Of a DNA stretch of 64,000 bases, positions 35,657 to 44,380 are shown piece by piece. Each line of letters opens with the position of its first letter. Position 1 is the stretch's first letter. Below the pieces are notes generated by a model, which was given only the letters and a program-made list of their open reading frames with translations, was not told where the DNA came from and ran no database searches. The DNA is from Stenotrophomonas raiganjensis (SeqCode). Lineage in GTDB: Bacteria; Pseudomonadota; Gammaproteobacteria; Xanthomonadales; Xanthomonadaceae. The stretch is from NCBI RefSeq assembly GCF_030658505.1, contig NZ_JAUTXR010000180.1:124001-188000 (forward strand), read 5' to 3'. The position numbers and the translations under genes are program-made.

Positions 35657-36013
35657 CGGTAAATCTCCATGAAAGACCGGACGGCACAGTGGGCAGGTTT
35701 TTTGAAGACGATGCGGTCCACCCCGGCTCCCGATACGGGAACAAGGCCTGGCGGCATTAACTTCTGGAAATCTTCACATCCTCACGCAATCACGCCCTGA
35801 CAAGAGCGAAACCGCATGTCCATCAAGGCGAAAACTCCCCGGTTTCACCTGACGAATGGCGGCACTGTGCGGCCGATGGCGCCAGCGGCATGTGAATCAC
35901 GCTCGTTATTTTCATGACGTACGTCAAACAAAACGGGCGGACAAAATAGTTTTGCCGAAAATGCATATTCCTGCGCAAAGCGGGGATTCCATTCCCCGCC
36001 AGAGTAAATGCAT
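35657..36013. promoter_or_regulatory. Upstream region of the autotransporter gene
   Basis: About 357 bp without a gene. AT-rich patches occur at 35900-35970. TGACGTACGTCA at 35915-35926 is a perfect 12-bp palindrome and a candidate operator. The region also follows the 3' end of sugE. Confidence 0.5.
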
Positions 36014-36331
36014 TCAGCTGCTGGAGAGCTTCATCAGCACCAGGCCGGACACGATCAGTACCGCCGCGCCGATCCGCATCGGGCTGACCTGCTCACCCAG
36101 GAACACGATACCGACCACGAACGCGCCGACCGCGCCGATGCCGGTCCAGATCGTGTAGGCGGTGCCCAGCGGCAGGCTGCGCATGGCCACCGCCAGCAGC
36201 CAGAAACTGGCGATCATGCCGACGATCGTGACCACGGTGGGGGTGAGCCGGGTGAAGCCTTCGGACTGCTTCATGGACACGGCCCAGACGATTTCCAGCA
36301 GGCCGGCGAACAATAGATAGATCCAGGCCAT
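36014..36331 (-). CDS. sugE: SMR-family guanidinium exporter SugE/Gdx
   Basis: 105 residues with four membrane helices, the size of the family. E13 (LLEIVWAV) is the conserved proton/substrate-coupling glutamate and the GTAYTIWTGIGAVG segment near 57-70 is the SugE/Gdx signature. ATG 36331 has GAGGAGG upstream; the longer open frame to 36970 has no support. A guanidine-II riboswitch precedes it, which fits a role in exporting guanidinium in exchange for protons rather than broad drug efflux. Confidence 0.95.
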   Translation of the reverse strand: MAWIYLLFAGLLEIVWAVSMKQSEGFTRLTPTVVTIVGMIASFWLLAVAMRSLPLGTAYTIWTGIGAVGAFVVGIVFLGEQVSPMRIGAAVLIVSGLVLMKLSSS

Positions 36332-36353
36332 GACGGCCCTCCTCTTGGTAGGG

Positions 36354-36402
36354 CCAGGCCGTCCTGGTCTTTGATTCCCGATGTGGGGGAGGCCGTTCCT
36401 CC
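36354..36402 (-). promoter_or_regulatory. Guanidine-II (mini-ykkC) riboswitch
   Basis: On the minus strand two hairpins both present an ACGG loop: GGAGG-AACGG-CCTCC (36402-36388) and CCAGG-ACGG-CCTGG (36367-36354). This pair of ACGR-capped stems is the definition of the mini-ykkC class. The second hairpin is about 11 nt from the GAGGAGG ribosome binding site of sugE, so guanidine binding should free translation. Confidence 0.9.
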
Positions 36403-36627
36403 TGGCCGCCATTCTAGCAACGGGCACCGGCACGAGATGCCCTGGTTGGCAACGGGTTACAGCCGATTCAGTGCGTGAAGCTGGCGCCGGCATGCATGCG
36501 TGCGCTAGAATGCGCGTCTGCCGTCGGCCAGCCGATGTGCAGTCCGGCTGTGGTCTCCGGCGCGCTGCGCGCTGCTTCCCCTGATCCGTGAACTGGCCGC
36601 CCACCACCGGGCGGCCAACGTCTCTAT

Positions 36628-36735
36628 GGTGGCCCCGTCGGCCCCTCGCGACGCTAGATCGAAAACCCCGCCAGGGCCGGAAGGCAGCAACGGTATCGAT
36701 CGACGCGGGCGCCGAGGCCAGCCGGCGGGGCCACC
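36628..36735 (+). ncRNA. ffs: 4.5S signal recognition particle RNA
   Basis: About 108 nt. The ends pair (GGTGGCCCCG with CGGGGCCACC) and the apical domain has the invariant GGCCGGAAGGCAGCAACGG, with the GGAA tetraloop and AGCA internal loop that Ffh (SRP54) binds. Followed by GCCTTTT as terminator. It directs ribosomes making membrane proteins to FtsY. Confidence 0.93.
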
Positions 36736-36749
36736 GCCTTTTCTGCACT

Positions 36750-36788
36750 GGGGTCAGATCCCTTTGCATGGCAGGGCGATCTGACCCC
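36750..36788. repeat. Inverted repeat GGGGTCAGATC...GATCTGACCCC
   Basis: Arms of 11 to 14 nt around TTTGCATGGC. It follows the SRP RNA gene and is a dispersed-type palindrome. A GTAG-type palindrome lies next to it at about 36800-36826 (CGCCGGGCATTGCCCGGCGCTAC). Confidence 0.75.
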
Positions 36789-36821
36789 GGCTTCACATTC
36801 TTCGCCGGGCATTGCCCGGCG

Positions 36822-37211
36822 CTACCGCGCTTCCGGCGTGCCCTGATGGAACACCATGCGCCATCCGCCGGTGTAACGGCGCCACAGCGAACTGCGCAGT
36901 ACCCAGCCCTGCGGCTGGCCATCGAGGTGATGGCGGCTGCGATAACGCACCTGGGCCAGGTCGGGGCCAAGCAGCGATACCGCGTACTGGTCCGATTCGA
37001 TCACCACCTGCGCACGTTCCAGCGGCATCCCCGCCAACGCAGCTTCACGGCCGTAGCAGCGGCCGGAACTGCCGATTTCGCTGAAATCTTCGTCCAGCAG
37101 AGCGGCAAGGCGCGCGTGATCGGCACGCACCGCCGGCGCATGCAGCGCGCGCTCCAGCACCACGAGCTCGGCGGCCAGCGCCGCATCGGCGGGCCGGCCG
37201 GTATGGCTCAC
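36822..37211 (-). CDS. NTF2-like / DUF4440 family protein
   Basis: 129 residues from GTG 37211, which overlaps the stop of the upstream gene (GTGA). The pattern ELVVLERALHAPAVRADHARLAALLDEDFSEIGSSGR near the N-terminus and SLLGPDLAQVRYRS, SSLWRRYTGGWRMVFHQGT at the C-terminus is the SnoaL/NTF2-like fold of DUF4440. Ligand unknown. Third gene of the kdkA operon. Confidence 0.85.
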   Translation of the reverse strand: MSHTGRPADAALAAELVVLERALHAPAVRADHARLAALLDEDFSEIGSSGRCYGREAALAGMPLERAQVVIESDQYAVSLLGPDLAQVRYRSRHHLDGQPQGWVLRSSLWRRYTGGWRMVFHQGTPEAR

Positions 37212-37975
37212 GCCGGATCCTGCACCAGCACGTGCGGAGCGGTCGGGTTGGCCAGCGGCACGCACTGCCCCGGCTGCGCCACGCGGTGCCCACGCGCGGC
37301 CAGCGCCTCGCCATCGGCCGCGCTGGCGTAGTGGTAGAGCATCATCCGCGCCTGCAGTTCGGCGCTGTACTCACGCTCCAGATCGTCCACGCCGGTATGC
37401 GACGGATTGCCGTGCAGGCCGCAGTCGTGGGCAATCAGCTCGTTGTCGTTGGCGAAGCAGGCCAGCATCTCCGGAATCGGCCGGGTATCGCCACTCCAGG
37501 TCAGCGCGCCCTGCAGGCGCAGGCCATAGGCTGTCTGCGGCCAATGGTGGCGCACCGGAAACACTTCCAGGCGCACGCCTTCGTGCCAGAACGCCTCTCC
37601 CACCACGATCAGCTGGAAGGCATCCCAGAAGTTGGCGCCCCCCTCGGCCAGCACGTTCGGGTAATCGCCGACGCGCTTGTGCAGCAACGGCACCACCGTG
37701 GCAGGCACATACAGGCGTACCTTGCCGCGCCGGTGCGCGTTGAAGAAGGTATCCACGAACAACCGCTCGAAGCCGGCCACGTGGTCCAGGTGCACATGGG
37801 TGACGAACAGCGCCTGCGGCATGTGCCCGTAGTGCGCCTTGAACGCGGTCAGGCCTTCACCGCCACAATCGATGGTCAGCCACGGCCGACCGTCCCGCTC
37901 GATCACCGACATCGGTGACCCCAGCTCGACCGCCGACGCATTGCCGACGCCGAGGAAACGCAACGACCAGTCCAT
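37208..37975 (-). CDS. MBL-fold metallo-hydrolase
   Basis: 255 residues. HVHLDH at 60-65 is the zinc-binding HxHxDH motif; further ligands are H in FPVRHHWP, D in SGDTRP and H near HYAS. The layout is that of RNase Z-like or phosphodiesterase-like MBL proteins but the substrate is unknown. The ATG overlaps the kdkA stop (TGATG), so it is co-translated with it. Confidence 0.9.
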   Translation of the reverse strand: MDWSLRFLGVGNASAVELGSPMSVIERDGRPWLTIDCGGEGLTAFKAHYGHMPQALFVTHVHLDHVAGFERLFVDTFFNAHRRGKVRLYVPATVVPLLHKRVGDYPNVLAEGGANFWDAFQLIVVGEAFWHEGVRLEVFPVRHHWPQTAYGLRLQGALTWSGDTRPIPEMLACFANDNELIAHDCGLHGNPSHTGVDDLEREYSAELQARMMLYHYASAADGEALAARGHRVAQPGQCVPLANPTAPHVLVQDPA

Positions 37976-38724
37976 CAGGTGCCCCGGTTCCAGGCCATGT
38001 CATAGGCGCGGCGCAGCCGCGCGTAGTCTTTCTGTACGTCTTCCATGCTGCGCTCGCCACGCAGCTTGATCAGCGAGCGCAGCAGGCGCTTGAGATTGCG
38101 CTCGCGCCAGGCCGTGGCCGGGATGCGGATCACTCCGCGGTCGAAGTCGATCAGCCAGCCGTGGCCGTTGCCATCGAACAGGATGTTGTGTGCATTGAGG
38201 TCGGCATGGTCCAGGCCGGCACGATGGAAGCGGGCGATCAGCCGCCCGGTCTCCTCCCAGGGCGCGCCCCGGCCCGCAACCAGCGCACGGTCGGCCAGCG
38301 AGCGTACGCCCTCGATCCGCTCCATCAGGATCGCCGCCCGGTAACGCAGTCCCTCGCGCATGTAGAAAGCCGCCAGCGGCCGGGGCACCGGCAGCTTCTT
38401 CTCGCGCAGGGCGCGCATCAGCCGGAATTCGGCGAAGCTGCGGGTACGGTCCGCGCCGCGCCAGAGGTACTGGTCGTGGCTGATCCGGGCGGCCATGCCG
38501 CCGCGCAGGTAGTGGCGCAGCACGCTGGGACCGAACGGTGCATCGACGAACCAGGCACTGCCACGGCCGCCCTCGCCCACCGGTCGGGCCCTGCTGCCCC
38601 AGTGCTGGGGCGAGAACAGGCCGACCTCGGCTTGCCGCAGCCGCTCGCGGTCGAACAGAATGGCCCCGATGCCGCGACCCTCGCGGCATGGCGTCAGCGC
38701 TTCATTGGCGTCGAATGCGACCAT
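37975..38724 (-). CDS. kdkA: 3-deoxy-D-manno-octulosonic acid (Kdo) kinase
   Basis: 249 residues from ATG 38724 ([13 protein letters not shown], the usual start of xanthomonad KdkA). Kinase motifs: [12 protein letters not shown] (catalytic D and metal-binding N) near 168-179 and DFDRG near 190. It phosphorylates Kdo of the LPS inner core at the membrane. Divergent from the heptosyltransferase with only 20 bp between the two starts, so each promoter lies in the other's 5' coding region or the pair shares regulatory DNA. Confidence 0.92.
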   Translation of the reverse strand: MVAFDANEALTPCREGRGIGAILFDRERLRQAEVGLFSPQHWGSRARPVGEGGRGSAWFVDAPFGPSVLRHYLRGGMAARISHDQYLWRGADRTRSFAEFRLMRALREKKLPVPRPLAAFYMREGLRYRAAILMERIEGVRSLADRALVAGRGAPWEETGRLIARFHRAGLDHADLNAHNILFDGNGHGWLIDFDRGVIRIPATAWRERNLKRLLRSLIKLRGERSMEDVQKDYARLRRAYDMAWNRGT

Positions 38725-38744
38725 TTCATTGAGTCTAACAACAC

Positions 38745-39791
38745 ATGGCATCAGCGTCCTCCTCCTTGTGCCTGCTGCGCCTGTCCGCACTTGGCGATGT
38801 CACCCACGTGGTGCCCTTGGTGCGCACGCTGCAGGCTGCGCGTCCGGACACGCCGATCCACTGGATCATCGACAAGGTCGGGCAGAAACTGCTTGATGGC
38901 CTGCCCGGCGTCACCTTCCATGCCTACGACAAGAAGAGCGGCATGGCCGGGGTCAAGGAACTGCGCAGACAACTGCCCCCGGGGCACTTCGAAGCGCTGC
39001 TGCAGATGCAGGTGGCGTTCCGTGCCAACCTGCTGTCGGCCTTCATTCCCGCAGAGCGCCGCATCGGCTACGACCGCAGCCGCTCCAAGGACCTGCACGG
39101 CCTCTTCATCAACGAGCGCATTCCCGACCGCCCCGGCATCCACGTGCTTGATGCCATCGGCAGTTTCTGCGAGCCGCTGGGCCTGCGCCAGACCCAGGTC
39201 AGCTGGGACCTGGCCGTGCCACCGGCGGCCCACGAGTGGGCTGCGGCGCAGTGGCAGGACGACGGCCACCCGGTGCTGATGATCTCGCCGTGCTCCAGCC
39301 ACGTGCGCCGCAACTGGTACGCCGACCGCTATGCCGCCGTGGCCAATCACGCGACCCGCCGCGGCTGGCGGGTCGTGCTGTGCGGTGGTCGCAGCGAACT
39401 GGAGCGCAGCATGGCCGACGCCATCCAGGCGCAGCTGCATACCCCGGCGCTGGACCTGGTCGGCAAGGACACGCTGAAGCAGCTGCCCGCCCTGCTCGCC
39501 CGTGCCAACCTGGTGATGACCCCGGACTCCGGTCCGATGCACATCGCCAATGCGATGGGCACCAAGGTGCTGGGCCTGCATGCGGCCAGCAACCCGAACC
39601 GCAGCGGCCCGTACTCGGACCGTCGCTACTGCGTCGACCGCTACGACGATGCGGCACGCAAGTACCTGGCCAAGCAGGCCGCCGACCTGAAGTGGGGCAC
39701 CAAGATCGAGTTCGACGATGTGATGGAACTGATCACCGTCGAAGACGGCATCGCCGCCTTCGAGCGCTACGTCGCCGACCACCTGGGGTGA
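38745..39791 (+). CDS. Glycosyltransferase family 9, LPS heptosyltransferase
   Basis: 348 residues. N-terminal [20 protein letters not shown] is the GT9 signature; [16 protein letters not shown] and the C-terminal [21 protein letters not shown] form the ADP-heptose site. It adds heptose to the Kdo region of the LPS core, consistent with the Kdo kinase beside it. It is WaaC-like, but separating heptosyltransferase I from II is not safe here. Confidence 0.93.
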   Translation: MASASSSLCLLRLSALGDVTHVVPLVRTLQAARPDTPIHWIIDKVGQKLLDGLPGVTFHAYDKKSGMAGVKELRRQLPPGHFEALLQMQVAFRANLLSAFIPAERRIGYDRSRSKDLHGLFINERIPDRPGIHVLDAIGSFCEPLGLRQTQVSWDLAVPPAAHEWAAAQWQDDGHPVLMISPCSSHVRRNWYADRYAAVANHATRRGWRVVLCGGRSELERSMADAIQAQLHTPALDLVGKDTLKQLPALLARANLVMTPDSGPMHIANAMGTKVLGLHAASNPNRSGPYSDRRYCVDRYDDAARKYLAKQAADLKWGTKIEFDDVMELITVEDGIAAFERYVADHLG

Positions 39792-39810
39792 GTTGGCAGG
39801 CCGCCCGGGA

Positions 39811-40215
39811 TTACGCGCGCTGCGCGTAATCCTGGTACGACTTCTCTTCCACGTAGGCCGAACCCAGCGCCAGGTTGATCGCCTTCTTGATGCGCGCGCG
39901 CTCGTCGTTGCGCAGGTAGACGCTGCGCGCCAGGTCGATGAAACCCTGGTCGAACGCCTTCGCCTTCTCCTTCAGCCGGATGTCGTCCTCGATGTCCCAC
40001 AGCTGCTCGTTGACCGCCTTCAGCTCGGCACGCAGCTTGGCGATGTCGTTCACCGCCGCCGGGTGCGCCATCCAGGTCTGCTCCAGCGCCGCCAGCTCCC
40101 TGCGCACATTGGCCAGCTTGCCCTCGTCGCTGATGCGCTCGGACTTGATCTGCAGGATCGAGATCTTGTCCAGCAGCTCGCCGAAAGAAACGGGGACGAG
40201 GATTTCAGCGGTCAT
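39811..40215 (-). CDS. DUF6165 family protein
   Basis: 134 residues from ATG 40215. MTAEILVPVSFGELLDKISILQIKSERI is the usual start of this family, often found next to sugar transferases. Mostly helical with charged coiled-coil character (LANVRRELAALEQ). Function unknown; position suggests LPS or glycan work. Confidence 0.85.
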   Translation of the reverse strand: MTAEILVPVSFGELLDKISILQIKSERISDEGKLANVRRELAALEQTWMAHPAAVNDIAKLRAELKAVNEQLWDIEDDIRLKEKAKAFDQGFIDLARSVYLRNDERARIKKAINLALGSAYVEEKSYQDYAQRA

Positions 40216-40348
40216 CGGGGAAAGCTCCAGCAGGTGATGTGTGCAGTTTAACCCGCGACTGGCGAGGGGACAGGTAGAGCCACGCCACGCGTGGATGAGC
40301 CCGCCAGCAGGAACAGCATCCACGCACCGCGCCGATCTCCCGTGATGC

Positions 40349-40483
40349 ATCTGGAGGACCAAGCCCCTCTGTTGAGGGGCTGCCCCGACAGGGGCGGGGA
40401 GAGGCAGGCAAAGGGAGGGGCCCACACGTTGCGCAGCAACGTGTGGGGCGACGCGCAGAGCGCGTCGCGTCCCGCGCCAGATA
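40349..40483 (-). repeat. Dispersed repeat copy 2 (about 135 bp)
   Basis: Near-identical in reverse complement to 22225-22363. Differences are clustered in the two hairpin arms, where they are compensated on both sides. Confidence 0.8.
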
Positions 40484-40527
40484 AAGAAAAAGGGCTGCCT
40501 TTCGGCAGCCCTTTTTCTTTATCTGGC
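40476..40527. terminator. Perfect 24-bp palindrome with terminator character
   Basis: GCCAGATAAAGAAAAAGGGCTGCC and its reverse complement flank TTTC. Together with CTCTCCGCCAGATAAAG beside it the unit resembles the 3' end plus terminator of tRNA-Ser. Confidence 0.8.
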
Positions 40528-40537
40528 GGAGAGGGGG

Positions 40538-40713
40538 GATTGTCGGGTGCATCCATGCACCCGCCCCCTCCGCGCTACGCGCTCCAGGGCCAGCCTACGG
40601 CTGTCCGGTTCTGCTCCTGCAGAACCGTCGAACCCCGTCGGGGGTTCTCATCCCCCCGCATCAGAGGTGTCGATCACTACAACAACCGCCTGCATCTCCC
40701 GAACGTTCGCCAA
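40538..40713. other. Intergenic spacer downstream of tRNA-Ser
   Basis: No gene supported. Contains short hairpins (GGGTGCATCCATGCACCC near 40544-40561; GGTTCTGCTCCTGCAGAACC near 40610). Confidence 0.5.
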
Positions 40714-40747
40714 GAAAAAAGCCGCCCAGTGGGCGGCTTTTTTCTTT
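40714..40747 (-). terminator. tRNA-Ser terminator
   Basis: AAAAAAGCCGCCCAGTGGGCGGCTTTTTT, a strong symmetrical hairpin immediately after the tRNA. Confidence 0.85.
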
Positions 40748-40750
40748 ATC

Positions 40751-40841
40751 TGGCGGAGAGGGGGGGATTCGAACCCCCGAGGCGCTATAAACGCCTGCCT
40801 GATTTCGAGTCAGGTACATTCAACCACTCTGCCACCTCTCC
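40751..40841 (-). tRNA. tRNA-Ser (CGA)
   Basis: 91 nt with encoded CCA. Acceptor GGAGAGG/CCTCTCC, long variable arm, anticodon loop CTCGAAA gives CGA. The 3' end sequence CTCTCCGCCA is the one copied at the two island att-like sites. Confidence 0.95.
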
Positions 40842-41006
40842 GGGTGGTCCCCGGCGGACCGGGGACGCGCATCATACGAGGAAGTGAGGCCGACGACAAG
40901 TCATTCGGGCCAACGAAGTGAAAATTTCCTGAGCGCATGCCTTGCCGGATGCCTGCAGCCACCCGATGATGCCTGTCTCCCCGGCAATACCCCGCCCCCG
41001 CACACC

Positions 41007-41711
41007 ATGATCGAATTCGGACACCTCACCCACCCCGGCATGCGCCGCGAGCTCAACGAGGACACCTACTACGGTGACAGCGAGCTGGCCCTGTGGCTGG
41101 TGGCCGACGGCATGGGCGGGCACGCCTGCGGCGAAGTGGCCAGCGCGCTGGCGCGAGAGACCATCGTGCGCGAGATCCGCCGCGGCGCGCCACTGGCGCA
41201 GGCCATCCGCACCGCCGATGAAGAAATCATCCGCGCCTCGCGCCGGCGCAACGACACGCTGCCGATGGGCACCACCGTGGTCGCCGCGCGCGTGCAGGGC
41301 AACCGCTATGAAGTGGCCTGGGTCGGCGACAGCCGCGCCTACCTGTGGCGCGACGGCCAGCTGGCGCAGCTCAGCCAGGACCACAGCGTGGTGCAGGAAC
41401 TGGTCGCACAGGGCAACCTGACCGCCGAGCAGGCCCGCGCGCATCCTCACCGCAATGTGGTCACCCAGGCGCTGGGCGTGACCGATCCGGCGCATCTGAA
41501 CGTGGCCACCACCAGCGGCGAACTGCGCCCGGGCATGCAGCTGCTGCTCTGCAGTGACGGCCTCACCGAGGAAGTGGACGACCGTGGCATCGCCCGCACG
41601 CTGGCTTTCGAAGATGCCAGCGCACAGGAATGCGTGGACACCCTGGTCGCGGCCGCGCTCGACGGCGGTGGCCGCGACAACATCAGCGTGATCCTGGTGC
41701 GCTGCCACTGA
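41007..41711 (+). CDS. PP2C-type serine/threonine phosphatase
   Basis: 234 residues from ATG 41007 (MIEFGHLTHPGMRRELNEDT). Metal-binding residues of the family appear in NEDTYY, VADGMGGHACGE, CSDGLTEEV and GGRDNISVI. It is cytosolic and without extra domains, like bacterial Stp-type phosphatases. No clear ribosome binding site is seen before the ATG; the longer frame to 40884 lacks one too. Confidence 0.92.
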   Translation: MIEFGHLTHPGMRRELNEDTYYGDSELALWLVADGMGGHACGEVASALARETIVREIRRGAPLAQAIRTADEEIIRASRRRNDTLPMGTTVVAARVQGNRYEVAWVGDSRAYLWRDGQLAQLSQDHSVVQELVAQGNLTAEQARAHPHRNVVTQALGVTDPAHLNVATTSGELRPGMQLLLCSDGLTEEVDDRGIARTLAFEDASAQECVDTLVAAALDGGGRDNISVILVRCH

Positions 41712-41757
41712 CACTCAGGGAGTGCCGGCCAACGGCCGGCACCACCCCATCCAGGCA

Positions 41758-42489
41758 TTACGCGCTGGCGGGTTCTTCCACTTTCGGGCCATCCCACAGC
41801 GCGTGACCGGCCTTCTTGCGCAGCCGTTCCAGCCGCGCGCTGTGCGCTTCCTGTTCCGACGGAGTGGCGACCACGCGTGGGCGCGGCAGCAGTTTGCTGG
41901 TATCGAACGCCTGCAACGCCGCGCCGCCTCCTCCCGCTTCGTCATCGCCCAGACCGAAGCCGATCTCTTCCTGGCCCGAGGTCAGCGCGATGTAAACGTC
42001 GCCCAGGATCTGCGCATCGAGCAGGCCGCCATGCAGCGCACGGTGCGAGTTGTCCACGCCCAGGCGCTTGCACAGCGCATCCAGCGAATTACGCTGGCCC
42101 GGGAAGCGCTCGCGCGCCATCACCAGGGTATCGATCACCGTGCAGCGATCGGCGATCTTTCCATACTGCGGGCCCAGCAACGACAGCTCGTTGTCGAGGA
42201 AGCCCAGGTCGAATGCCGCGTTGTGGATGATCAGCTCGGCGCCATCGATGAACGCCAGGAACTCATCGGCGATCTGCGCGAAGTCCGGCTTGTCAGCCAG
42301 GAACTCCAGGGTCAGGCCGGTGACTTCCTGCGCGCCCTGTTCGAACTCGCAGTCCGGCTTGATGTACTGGTGATAGTTGTTGCCTGTCGGGCGGCGCTTG
42401 AACAGCTCCACGCAGCCGATTTCGACGATGCGGTTGCCCTTCTTCCACTCCAGGCCGGTGGTTTCGGTATCGAGGATGATCTGGCGCAT
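41758..42489 (-). CDS. dnaQ: DNA polymerase III epsilon subunit (proofreading)
   Basis: 243 residues. Exonuclease motifs: DTETTGLEW (7-15), HNAAFDLGFLDNEL, and HRALHGGLLDAQIL with catalytic H and D. The C-terminal tail carries the clamp-binding and alpha-binding segment. Removes misincorporated bases at the fork. Adjacent and downstream of rnhA in the same direction, an arrangement conserved in related bacteria. Confidence 0.96.
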   Translation of the reverse strand: MRQIILDTETTGLEWKKGNRIVEIGCVELFKRRPTGNNYHQYIKPDCEFEQGAQEVTGLTLEFLADKPDFAQIADEFLAFIDGAELIIHNAAFDLGFLDNELSLLGPQYGKIADRCTVIDTLVMARERFPGQRNSLDALCKRLGVDNSHRALHGGLLDAQILGDVYIALTSGQEEIGFGLGDDEAGGGGAALQAFDTSKLLPRPRVVATPSEQEAHSARLERLRKKAGHALWDGPKVEEPASA

Positions 42490-42493
42490 GGGC

Positions 42494-42946
42494 TCAGTTT
42501 ACCGGGCTGGCGTCGCGGATCTGGATGGCCGCGTTGCGCGCCAGCGTATCCACACGTTCATTGTCTGGATCACCGGAGTGCCCTTTCACCCAGCGCCAGT
42601 CGATCTGGTGCCGCAGCGTGGCCGCGTGCAGGCGCTCCCACAGCTCGCGGTTCTTCACCGGATCGCCGCCAGCGGTCTTCCAGTTCTTGCGGATCCAGCC
42701 GGGCATCCACTGGGTCAGGCCCTGCCGCACGTACTGTGAATCGGTGTAGAGCACGATGTTGCACGGCTCGGTCAACGTCTCCAGCCCGGAAATGGCCGCC
42801 ATCAGCTCCATCCGGTTGTTGGTGGTGTGCGCTTCGCCGCCACTCAGTTCGCGCTCGTGGCCCTTGTAGCGCAGCAACGCGGCCCAGCCGCCGGGGCCGG
42901 GATTGCCAAGGCAGGATCCGTCGGTGTGGATTTCGATGGTTTTCAA
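42494..42946 (-). CDS. rnhA: Ribonuclease HI
   Basis: 150 residues from a TTG start at 42946, chosen because GGAG lies 5 nt upstream and the protein then begins [12 protein letters not shown] as in the family. Catalytic residues are in [13 protein letters not shown] (D), NNRMELMAA (E), YTDSQYV (D) and the final D in DNERVD. It cuts RNA in RNA-DNA hybrids. It ends 4 bp before the dnaQ start. Confidence 0.95.
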   Translation of the reverse strand: MKTIEIHTDGSCLGNPGPGGWAALLRYKGHERELSGGEAHTTNNRMELMAAISGLETLTEPCNIVLYTDSQYVRQGLTQWMPGWIRKNWKTAGGDPVKNRELWERLHAATLRHQIDWRWVKGHSGDPDNERVDTLARNAAIQIRDASPVN

Positions 42947-42959
42947 TACAGCTCCAGAA

Positions 42960-43604
42960 TCAGGTAGCAACGGTGCCGTGCCAACGCACCGGCAACGGTT
43001 TCGGCCCGGGCAGGGCCAGCGTGCGTTTTTCCGCATGGAACAGGCAGGCCGCGCGCAATGGCGCCCAACCACCGGCGCGGCGGCTGCCGGCACCGCGCCA
43101 GAGCGGGCCGAGGTAGCGCATATCGTCGCACTCCAGCCCATGCCGGCCGAGCAGCAAGCGGATCCGCTGCGGCGTGCGCACCACCAGCCCATGCTGGCGC
43201 CAGCGCGTACGATACGGGCTGAACGGATTGAGGCTGCTCAGCCACAGGTGGCCGCCCGGCATCAGCACGCGCTCGCACTCATCGAGCAACCGATCAGCGT
43301 CGGCTGCGGTGACATGCTGCAGCACGATCGCATTGACGCTTTCATTGGCCAGCGGCAGCGGCAACGCACAGCGGGTGTCGCCGGCATAGCCCTGCCCCTG
43401 CCGGTACAGGCGCAGGCCGCGCCCACCCAGCTGCGCATCCTCCAGCCAGGCCGCACTCGGCGCGATCCACAGCCAGGGCTGCGCGGGCAGCGCCGACAGC
43501 TGCGGAAGCAGCAACTGCCGTTCCAGAACGCGCAGCGCCGCCGCCGGCTCACTGTCGAACCACGGGGTCTGGCTCGCTTGACGGGTGCTCTGCAGCGCGG
43601 GCAT
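42960..43604 (-). CDS. Class I SAM-dependent methyltransferase
   Basis: 214 residues. The central [29 protein letters not shown] is motif IV-V of class I methyltransferases; the Gly-rich motif I is degenerate ([14 protein letters not shown]). Lies 13 bp upstream of rnhA and divergent from gloB with 11 bp between start codons. Substrate unknown. Confidence 0.85.
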   Translation of the reverse strand: MPALQSTRQASQTPWFDSEPAAALRVLERQLLLPQLSALPAQPWLWIAPSAAWLEDAQLGGRGLRLYRQGQGYAGDTRCALPLPLANESVNAIVLQHVTAADADRLLDECERVLMPGGHLWLSSLNPFSPYRTRWRQHGLVVRTPQRIRLLLGRHGLECDDMRYLGPLWRGAGSRRAGGWAPLRAACLFHAEKRTLALPGPKPLPVRWHGTVAT

Positions 43605-43615
43605 GGTCCAATTCT

Positions 43616-44380
43616 ATGCGACTGACTGCCCTGCCCGCATTTGCGGATAACTACATCTGGACGCTGATCGCCGACGATGGCACTGCCGTGGTCGTCGACC
43701 CGGGTGACGCCGCGCCGGTGCTCGCGTTGGCCGATCAGGGCCTGCGCGTGGACACGATCCTGCTCACCCACCACCACGACGACCACATCGGTGGCGTGCC
43801 CGCACTGCAGGCTCGTTTTCCCGGTGTACGGGTCATCGCGCCGGTCGAAGAGCGCATCCCCACGGCCACCGAACGGGTCGGCGAAGGTGAACGCGTTCAG
43901 GCACTGGGCCGGACGTTCCACGTACTATCCGTGCCCGGGCATACCCGCAGCCACATCGCGTTTCACACTGCTGAACATCTTTTCAGCGGAGATTCGTTGT
44001 TCAGCCTGGGCTGTGGACGTCTGTTCGAAGGTACGCCGTCCCAGCTGCTGGCATCGATGCGCAAGCTGGGTACCTTGCCCGCGCAACTGCTGCTTTGTTG
44101 CGCTCACGAGTACACCGTGTCAAATGCCGTCTTCGCGCGGCATGTCGACCCCGCCAACGCTGCCCTGTGGCAGCGCCAAGAGGAGGCTTTGGCCATGCGC
44201 CGCGATGACCGTTCCACCCTGCCGGTAACCCTGGCCAACGAGTTCGACTGCAATCCCTTCCTGCGTGTGCACGCGGCGCCGATCCGTGCGTCGGTGTCGG
44301 CACACCTGGGCCGTGACGTCGTTGACGACGTCGACGTGATGGCCGGTCTCCGGCACTGGAAAGACGGCTTCCGCGCATGA
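43616..44380 (+). CDS. gloB: Hydroxyacylglutathione hydrolase (glyoxalase II)
   Basis: 254 residues, the full family length. [10 protein letters not shown] (53-62) gives the dinuclear metal site; [23 protein letters not shown] and the C-terminal HAAPIRASV complete the glyoxalase II pattern. It hydrolyses S-lactoylglutathione in methylglyoxal detoxification. Its stop overlaps the start of mltD. Confidence 0.95.
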   Translation: MRLTALPAFADNYIWTLIADDGTAVVVDPGDAAPVLALADQGLRVDTILLTHHHDDHIGGVPALQARFPGVRVIAPVEERIPTATERVGEGERVQALGRTFHVLSVPGHTRSHIAFHTAEHLFSGDSLFSLGCGRLFEGTPSQLLASMRKLGTLPAQLLLCCAHEYTVSNAVFARHVDPANAALWQRQEEALAMRRDDRSTLPVTLANEFDCNPFLRVHAAPIRASVSAHLGRDVVDDVDVMAGLRHWKDGFRA

